NCBI GenBank assembly: GCA_902475855.1 | Contig: CABSBF010000087.1 | Span: forward strand, 1-6,254 | Source: an uncultured Eubacteriales bacterium | GTDB lineage: Bacteria; Bacillota; Clostridia; Oscillospirales; Oscillospiraceae | Direction of reading: 5' to 3' | DNA length: 6,254 nt | Shown: piece by piece, positions 1 to 4,670 of the stretch | Layout: the number at the start of each line of letters is the position of its first letter | How positions within the stretch are numbered: position 1 is the stretch's first letter | Notes under the pieces: model-generated | Database searches by the model: none | Seen by the model: only the letters and a program-made list of their open reading frames with translations | What the model was told of the DNA's origin: nothing | Translations under genes and position numbers: made by a program

Positions 1-132
1 TATTTGGTGTTCCAAGTATAACAGGTAATGCCGATATTTACTTGAATTCCTCTTGTATTTCAACCTTTTCTAAATTATATCGGCATTTCTTTTTCCTCGG
101 CATTATTCAGAAAAAGCCGAATTCGGCTTTTC
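1..132. other. AT-rich segment with no gene, abutting a truncated polymerase gene
   Basis: This stretch is about 34% GC by hand count, clearly below the GC-rich genes that follow. One plus-strand frame is open from the left edge to a stop near 176, but its translation is unlike any protein I recognise and it runs out of frame into the polymerase, so I do not call it a gene. The segment holds two inverted repeats, listed separately. Recognisable polymerase codons begin at 133 (CTG AAA TCT TTC TAC GCC), so 132/133 is the apparent boundary. It could be the end of an inserted element, the downstream region of a preceding gene brought in by a deletion, or an assembly chimera. I see no IS terminal repeat or target duplication that would identify it. 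Confidence 0.6.
27..87. repeat. Inverted repeat with 11-bp perfect arms
   Basis: The arm AATGCCGATAT (27-37) is the exact reverse complement of ATATCGGCATT (77-87), with 39 bp between. A few more A/T pairs may form inside the stem (TTTA against TAAA with a small bulge). The right arm is followed by the T-rich run TCTTTTTCC, so it could act as a long-looped terminator on the plus strand, or be a subterminal hairpin of a mobile element. A partial copy of the arm, TCGGCATT, recurs at 97-104. The function is not decided by the sequence. Confidence 0.5.
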
Positions 133-137
133 CTGAA
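106..137. terminator. Near-perfect 32-bp palindrome, terminator-like, at the polymerase breakpoint
   Basis: Positions 112-131 form a perfect 20-bp palindrome: arms AAAAGCCG and CGGCTTTT around AATT. After one mismatch (A111/C132) the pairing resumes for five bases (TTCAG 106-110 with CTGAA 133-137). A GC-rich stem flanked by A's on the left and T's on the right is the shape of a bidirectional intrinsic terminator. The outer right arm lies in polymerase-derived sequence, which is odd for a simple terminator. Transcription entering from the left would probably be reduced here. Alternatives are the end of an inserted element or a fold-back artefact. Confidence 0.5.
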
Positions 138-153
138 ATCTTTCTACGCCTCC

Positions 154-1611
154 GTGGAATGCATGGAGCGCGGGCTTGATCCTCTTACCACCAATCTGGT
201 GGTGGCTGACGCCAGCCGGACGGAGAAAACCATCTGTCTTGCCGTGACTCCCTCCCTAAAGGCATACGGCATCTCCGGCAGAGCGAGGCTCTTTGAAGTG
301 GTGGAGCGTGTCAAGGAAGTCAACGCGGAACGGCGGCGCAAAGCTGGCTGCCTTTCCGAAAAGAGCTTCAACGCCAATGAACTGGCGGCTGACCCATCCA
401 GAGAAGTAGATTATCTCATTGCCCCTCCTCGGATGGCAAAATACATCCAGGTCAGCACTCAGGTCTACAACGTATACCTGAAATACATCGCCCCGGAGGA
501 CATCCATGTCTATTCCATCGACGAGGTGATGATGGATGTGACGAACTATCTGCAAACTTACCACATGACCGCCCGTGAGTTGGCAAAGGTTATGATCTCG
601 GATGTCCTGCACACCACGGGCATCACAGCTACGGCGGGCATCGGCAGCAACCTCTATCTCTGCAAGGTCGCTATGGACATTATGGCGAAGCACGTGCAGC
701 CGGACAAAGACGGCGTCCGCATTGCGGAGCTTGACGAAATGAGCTACCGTGAGCAGCTTTGGGCGCACCGCCCGCTGACAGATTTCTGGCGTGTTGGGCG
801 CGGTTATGCAAAGAAGCTGGAAGCCATCGGCATCTACACCATGGGGGATGTTGCAAGATGCTCCATCGGCAAGCCGAACGAATACTACAATGAAGAACTG
901 CTCTATCGGATGTTCGGCATCAACGCTGAACTCCTCATCGACCACGCATGGGGCTGGGAGCCGTGCCGGATGCAGGATATCAAGGCATACCGGCCGGAAA
1001 CGAACAGCGTCTGCTCCGGGCAGGTTCTCCAATGCCCGTATTCCTTTGAGAAAGCACGGTTGGTTGTACGTGAGATGGCGGAAGCCGTCGCGCTGGATCT
1101 GCTGGAAAAGAAGCTGGTAACGGATCAGTTGACCCTGACGGTGGGATATGACATTGAAAACACCGCAGGCGGCAGCTACCACGGCGAGACCGTGACAGAC
1201 CGCTATGGCAGGAAGATCCCCAAGCACACCCACGGAACAGCAAACCTGCCGAGAAAGACCTCTTCGGCCCGGAGCATCACGGACGCCGTTCTTGGCGTTT
1301 ATGACGCAAAGGTCAATTCGAAGCTGTCTATTCGGAGACTTACCATCACCGCCAATCGGTTGGTGGGCGAAGATACGGCACAGCAGGAGCCGGAAGCCCC
1401 GGTGCAGTTCAATCTGTTTGACAACGTTGAAGTGCAGGAGCAGCGGTTGCAGGAGGAAGAAGCTAAACTGAAACGGGAACGCAAAATTCAGGAAGCCATG
1501 CTCGACATTAAAAAGAGGTTCGGCAAAAACGCCATTTTGAATGGCGGGAGCTATCTGGAAGGTGCTACCGCCAAGGAGCGGAATAAGCAGATCGGAGGGC
1601 ATAAGGCATGA
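154..1611 (+). CDS. Y-family DNA polymerase (ImpB/MucB/UvrX-type), 5'-truncated
   Basis: Encodes a translesion (error-prone) DNA polymerase of the Y family, which copies past damaged bases. The frame is open from 46, but family-like sequence starts only at 133 (LKSFYASVE), and the first possible start is GTG 154, with no Shine-Dalgarno site. The usual beginning, about nine residues ending in ID before LKSFYAS, is absent, and with it the first metal-binding Asp of the palm. Counting from GTG 154, the second acidic motif SIDE is intact (Asp123, Glu124), followed by the GIGSNLYLCKVAMD segment, a thumb/helix-hairpin-helix region near 205-235, and a little-finger domain near 285-400. A beta-clamp binding motif, QFNLF, lies at 418-422. 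The C-terminal charged helix and the ending QIGGHKA look complete. The stop overlaps the YolD-like gene. It is probably inactive as it stands; the family assignment itself is secure. Confidence 0.9.
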   Translation: MECMERGLDPLTTNLVVADASRTEKTICLAVTPSLKAYGISGRARLFEVVERVKEVNAERRRKAGCLSEKSFNANELAADPSREVDYLIAPPRMAKYIQVSTQVYNVYLKYIAPEDIHVYSIDEVMMDVTNYLQTYHMTARELAKVMISDVLHTTGITATAGIGSNLYLCKVAMDIMAKHVQPDKDGVRIAELDEMSYREQLWAHRPLTDFWRVGRGYAKKLEAIGIYTMGDVARCSIGKPNEYYNEELLYRMFGINAELLIDHAWGWEPCRMQDIKAYRPETNSVCSGQVLQCPYSFEKARLVVREMAEAVALDLLEKKLVTDQLTLTVGYDIENTAGGSYHGETVTDRYGRKIPKHTHGTANLPRKTSSARSITDAVLGVYDAKVNSKLSIRRLTITANRLVGEDTAQQEPEAPVQFNLFDNVEVQEQRLQEEEAKLKRERKIQEAMLDIKKRFGKNAILNGGSYLEGATAKERNKQIGGHKA

Positions 1612-2015
1612 ACGGACAATACGATGACATCATTCATCTGCCCCATCCGGATTCGCCAAAACATCCGCGGATGTCCCTCTATGACCGTGCGGCGCAGTTT
1701 TCACCCTTTGCCGCCCTGACCGGCCACAGCGCCGCCATTGCGGAAACCGGGCGGCTGACGGACCAGCGCATGGAACTGGATGAGTACGAAATGGCGCGTG
1801 TGGACGCGGAATTGCAGCGCCTCCAGGAACTGCTTCCCAGAAGGCCCACGGCGTCCATCACCTACTTTGTGCCAGACGAACGGAAGAACGGCGGCAGCTA
1901 CCAAACTGTCACCGGAGAGGTCAAGTGGATCGACGCGGTCAACGGCGTGATCCAGATGACGGACCGGCAGTGTATTCCCATCGCGGATGTTTTCAGCATC
2001 GAAATCATCCCATAA
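1608..2015 (+). CDS. YolD-like family protein
   Basis: A 135-residue protein of the YolD-like family, which in Firmicutes is commonly encoded beside Y-family polymerases (for example yolD with uvrX in the Bacillus subtilis SPbeta prophage) and is thought to be a polymerase accessory factor. The recognisable core is MSLYDRAAQFSPFAALTGH (about residues 22-40), then a charged helical region with DQRMELDEYEMARVDAEL. A C-terminal beta-rich part (about 80-135) includes GEVKWIDAVNGVIQMTD. There is no signal peptide or membrane segment, so it should be cytoplasmic. Its ATG overlaps the polymerase stop as ATGA, with a GGAGG site at 1594-1598 inside the polymerase gene, so translation is coupled. With the polymerase start lost, expression of this gene is uncertain. 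A terminator follows 12 bp after its stop. Confidence 0.9.
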   Translation: MNGQYDDIIHLPHPDSPKHPRMSLYDRAAQFSPFAALTGHSAAIAETGRLTDQRMELDEYEMARVDAELQRLQELLPRRPTASITYFVPDERKNGGSYQTVTGEVKWIDAVNGVIQMTDRQCIPIADVFSIEIIP

Positions 2016-2027
2016 AGACACCATAAC

Positions 2028-2071
2028 GAAAACTCCCAAACCCATTCGTAAAAGTGGGCTTGGGAGTTTTC
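2028..2071 (+). terminator. Strong intrinsic terminator after the YolD-like gene
   Basis: A hairpin with a 12-bp perfect outer stem (GAAAACTCCCAA 2028-2039 with TTGGGAGTTTTC 2060-2071), one A/C mismatch, then four more pairs (CCCA 2041-2044 with TGGG 2055-2058) and a 10-nt loop. The descending arm ends in TTTT and the ascending arm begins with AAAA, so it may work in both directions. It separates the polymerase/YolD pair from the recombinase group, implying that the latter has its own promoter or depends on read-through. Confidence 0.85.
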
Positions 2072-2094
2072 ATTATCATTCAAATCAAATCACA

Positions 2095-2102
2095 AAAGGA
2101 GG
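2095..2102 (+). promoter_or_regulatory. Ribosome binding site of the 47-codon gene
   Basis: AAAGGAGG lies 7 bp before the ATG at 2110 and closely matches the anti-Shine-Dalgarno consensus. It fixes the start at 2110. The same frame is open upstream, but that extension would run through the terminator hairpin. Confidence 0.8.
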
Positions 2103-2109
2103 AATCCGA

Positions 2110-2253
2110 ATGAATCCAAACGCAGATTATCTCGGCATCGTCACCATGCTTCGCAGTCTGCGGGAGCAGGGGCTCGTCAGCGGCAGCGAAGCCAAAAAAA
2201 TCGCCGCGCGGCTGAGGGTACAGCTTGGCGCGGACATCATTATTTCTCTTTGA
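2110..2253 (+). CDS. Small hypothetical protein, possibly SHOCT-like
   Basis: A 47-residue protein reading MNPNADYLGIVTMLRSLREQ at its start and ending GADIIISL. I do not recognise a named family. The segment MLRSLREQGLVSGSEAKKIA (13-32) has the helix-turn-helix-like pattern of SHOCT domains (LxxLxxxGLITxxEFxxxK), short modules found at protein termini and in oligomerising proteins. This resemblance is weak and inferred by eye. It has no membrane segment and only a short hydrophobic tail (IIISL). The very strong ribosome binding site and its position 75 bp before the first recombinase, on the same strand, support a real gene probably co-transcribed with the recombinases. A role in controlling excision is possible only by location. 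Confidence 0.65.
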   Translation: MNPNADYLGIVTMLRSLREQGLVSGSEAKKIAARLRVQLGADIIISL

Positions 2254-2313
2254 TTTCTTCGCTTTTAGGATAGCTATTGCGGATGTTATATGGTATTGTG
2301 TGTTACTGACAAG

Positions 2314-2320
2314 GGAGGTG
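2314..2320 (+). promoter_or_regulatory. Ribosome binding site deciding the first recombinase start
   Basis: GGAGGTG ends 8 bp before the ATG at 2329. An in-frame ATG at 2290 would add 13 residues (MVLCVTDKGGGRG) that include the translated Shine-Dalgarno site itself and has no ribosome binding site of its own, so 2329 is preferred. Confidence 0.8.
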
Positions 2321-2328
2321 GCAGAGGA

Positions 2329-3921
2329 ATGAGTGATAAGGAGAAAACCAACGGTTCTCTGGCGATGGCTCCGCGGGTCATTACGATCCCGGCAGCGAAT
2401 CAGGAAACCGCACGAAAACTCCGCGTGGCAGCGTATACCCGTGTCAGTTCCAACTCCAAGGATCAAGAACACTCCTTTGCCGCGCAGAATGCCTACTTCT
2501 CCAAACTCATCACAGACAACCCTGATTGGGAGTTGGCAGACATATATGCCGACCAGGGCATCACCGGCACGTCCATAGACAAGCGGGATGACTTCCTACG
2601 GATGATGGAGGACTGCCGAAAAGGGCGCATCGACCGCATCCTTGTGAAATCTTCCTCCCGCTTCGCCCGGAATACCAAGGAAAGTCTGGCGGCTGTACGG
2701 GAACTGAAGTCTCTCAACATCAGCGTCTACTTTGAGGAGCAAAACATTGACACCGCGCAGGTGTCCGGCGAAGTTCTTATCGCCATGTTCGCGGCACTGG
2801 CCCAGCGGGAGAGCGAGGCTATCTCCGAACGGGTGCGGTGGAGCTACAGAGTCCGAATGAGCAAAGGGAGATTTTCCACCTGCAAAGCGCCCTATGGCTA
2901 TCGGCTCGTTAAAGATCATTTGGAGATTCAAGAGGATGAAGCGTCAATCATCCGACATATCTTCGACCGTTACCTTGCAGGTGTCAGTATGGAGAATATT
3001 GCAAAGGAAATCACGACGCTGGGCTGTCCAACGCGGGACGGCACTCAATATTGGCAGTTGACCTCCATCCAGTACATACTGCAAAACGAAAAATACGCCG
3101 GAGATTCTCTGTCTCAAAAGAAATATACCACCCGCAGCTTTCCTCGGCAGCAAAAAATCAACCACGGCGAACGAAAACAGTATCTTGTGATAGATTCTCA
3201 TCCCGCAATCATCAGTAGAGAGATTTTTCAAAAGGTGCAGGAACTTCTGACACAGAGAAGTGCCGCGATTCATCCACGGTCAGATGTCCCCCACGCTTTC
3301 GCGCGTAAAATCGTGTGCGGTCACTGCGGCACACTCTGCAAAAGGAAAAATTGTGGTGGCTCTGTAAATTGGGCGTGTCGCAGACACGACAAGTCTATCA
3401 CCGCCTGCCCCAATACGCAGGTTCCAGAGGAACAGATGAAAAACGCATTCCTCCATGTATATTACAATCTTAAACATTATGGAACGAGCATTCTCACCCA
3501 ACTCATCTCTGACCTCTACGCCGCCAGAACCGGCAGTCTCCTCTGGAGCGAAAACATCGTGGAGATCAACAAACAAATATCGGATATCGCCAGTCAGGAA
3601 CGACTTCTGGCCCAGCTCAAGCAGCAGGGAGTGGTCGATCCTGACATTTTTATATCCCGCAGCAATCAGCTTGCAGAGCGTCGCCGGGAACTGAAACTCC
3701 AAAAGGAGCGCATCCTGCGGTCTGAGGAGGATCACACCATCCAGCAAACACAGGATCTGCTGGATGTGCTCGAAAGCGGACCGGACTGGCTGGATGACTT
3801 CGATGAGCAGCTATTCAGCGATATGGTCGAGAAAATCGTGGTCGTGGACAATGAAACACTGCGCTTCCGCCTTCTCAATGGACTGGAGGTCACAGAAAAA
3901 ATAGAAAGGACACGGAGATAA
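2329..3921 (+). CDS. Large serine recombinase (TndX/TnpX-like site-specific recombinase), first of three
   Basis: A 530-residue site-specific recombinase of the large serine type, which cuts and rejoins attachment sites through a 5'-phosphoserine link to integrate or excise an element. A 30-residue N-terminal extension precedes the resolvase domain (about 31-180). Catalytic Ser40 lies in YTRVSS, and the active-site motif SSSRFARN is at 108-115, with Arg111 and Arg114. DQGITGTS is also typical. The recombinase DNA-binding domain begins at APYGY (187-191). A zinc ribbon has Cys330, Cys333, Cys350 and Cys360. A coiled-coil region spans about 410-464, followed by a beta-rich tail (DMVEKIVVVDN). 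Length and domains look complete and functional. Its TAA overlaps the next ATG by one base (TAATG). One stretch, 3421-3490, is only about 37% GC. Whether it works alone or with the third recombinase cannot be read from sequence. Confidence 0.96.
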   Translation: MSDKEKTNGSLAMAPRVITIPAANQETARKLRVAAYTRVSSNSKDQEHSFAAQNAYFSKLITDNPDWELADIYADQGITGTSIDKRDDFLRMMEDCRKGRIDRILVKSSSRFARNTKESLAAVRELKSLNISVYFEEQNIDTAQVSGEVLIAMFAALAQRESEAISERVRWSYRVRMSKGRFSTCKAPYGYRLVKDHLEIQEDEASIIRHIFDRYLAGVSMENIAKEITTLGCPTRDGTQYWQLTSIQYILQNEKYAGDSLSQKKYTTRSFPRQQKINHGERKQYLVIDSHPAIISREIFQKVQELLTQRSAAIHPRSDVPHAFARKIVCGHCGTLCKRKNCGGSVNWACRRHDKSITACPNTQVPEEQMKNAFLHVYYNLKHYGTSILTQLISDLYAARTGSLLWSENIVEINKQISDIASQERLLAQLKQQGVVDPDIFISRSNQLAERRRELKLQKERILRSEEDHTIQQTQDLLDVLESGPDWLDDFDEQLFSDMVEKIVVVDNETLRFRLLNGLEVTEKIERTRR

Positions 3922-4670
3922 TGGGAAAACGAAAGCAGCCCTTCGGCTATAAAGTGAAGCTCGGCGAGATCGTGCCGCAGCCGCGGGAGGCGGAAACGGT
4001 GCGGAGCATCTACCTGCAATACCTTGCTGGTGCCTCCTTCAAGCAGCTTGCCGAACAGCTTCAGACAGAGGATGTTCCCTACGATGAGGACAAGTCCTGG
4101 AACAAAAATATGGTGGCGCGAATTCTGGAGGATGACCGGTATATCGGTGAGAAAGAATTCCCGGCGCTCATCCCAACGGAGCAATTCCACGCCGCCCAGG
4201 AACGCAGGAAAGAGATGTGCCCCGAGTATAAGCAGACACCTGCGCAAAAGGAGTTACGCAAGCTGTGCGGCGGCACCGTACCCGACAGCGTTGCACGAAA
4301 AGTCCTCAAGATACTGAATCAGATGGTCGACGATCCGCAGATCATCAAGATAGAAACATCCGGTGTTCCCACCACAGAAGATATCCGGCGGCTCCGGCAG
4401 GAACTGGACACGTTGCTGCAGACACCACCTGTAGATGCGGACACCGCGCGGCAAAAAGCCTTGGAGGTCGCATCCCTAAAGCTGGCGAGTGTCAAAACGG
4501 AGGAATATGAATCACACCGGCTCCGCCGCATCTTTGGTTCGCAGGCAAAGCTGCGGGAGCTGGACGCAAACCTCCTGCGGCAGAGCATCCGAAAAATCAC
4601 CTATGACAGTAAGACAGTCAAAGTCCTGCTGAAAAACAATCAAGTCTTAGAGGAGTGTGATGATACATGA
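3921..4670 (+). CDS. Recombinase-family protein lacking the catalytic domain (middle of three)
   Basis: A 249-residue protein that starts directly at the recombinase DNA-binding domain (PFGYK at 7-11, then EAETVRSIYLQYLAGAS, and the ILEDDRYIG motif). These align by eye with the same positions in both flanking recombinases. It has no resolvase domain, so no catalytic serine or SRFARN motif, and no CxxC zinc ribbon; the LCGG near residue 116 may be a relic. Helical, probably coiled-coil sequence follows (about 150-215). A C-terminal strand region (SIRKITYDSKTVKVLL) resembles the tails of its neighbours. The start overlaps the previous stop (TAATG), with ACGGAG upstream, and the gene overlaps the next by ATGA. 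Both junctions are clean, so it looks like a maintained gene rather than debris. It may bind att DNA or pair with the catalytic recombinases, perhaps as a directionality or targeting subunit. This is inference. Confidence 0.88.
   Translation: MGKRKQPFGYKVKLGEIVPQPREAETVRSIYLQYLAGASFKQLAEQLQTEDVPYDEDKSWNKNMVARILEDDRYIGEKEFPALIPTEQFHAAQERRKEMCPEYKQTPAQKELRKLCGGTVPDSVARKVLKILNQMVDDPQIIKIETSGVPTTEDIRRLRQELDTLLQTPPVDADTARQKALEVASLKLASVKTEEYESHRLRRIFGSQAKLRELDANLLRQSIRKITYDSKTVKVLLKNNQVLEECDDT

Noticed and set aside
53..81. Possible promoter: TTGTAT, 17-bp spacer, TATATC
   Set aside because: Only about four of six bases match in each box, in an AT-rich stretch where such matches arise easily, and a terminator-like palindrome lies just downstream.
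112..131. The palindrome as a serine recombinase attachment site
   Set aside because: Its central dinucleotide (AT) is itself symmetric, whereas these sites normally have an asymmetric core that sets orientation, and it lies over 2 kb from the recombinase genes.
3..176. Plus-strand frame open from the left edge, possibly the end of an upstream gene
   Set aside because: The composition is AT-rich with two hairpins, the translation is not recognisable, and its last 40 bases run out of frame inside polymerase-derived sequence.
256..1602. Long minus-strand open frame opposite the polymerase gene
   Set aside because: It mirrors the codon bias of the polymerase, its translation resembles no known family, and the plus strand here has clear Y-family motifs.
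2263..2291. Possible promoter before the first recombinase (TTTTAG and TTATAT)
   Set aside because: The -35 match is poor; the recombinases are more simply read together with the 47-codon gene.
2290..2328. Upstream in-frame ATG at 2290 as start of the first recombinase
   Set aside because: It has no ribosome binding site, and the added residues would encode the strong Shine-Dalgarno site serving ATG 2329.
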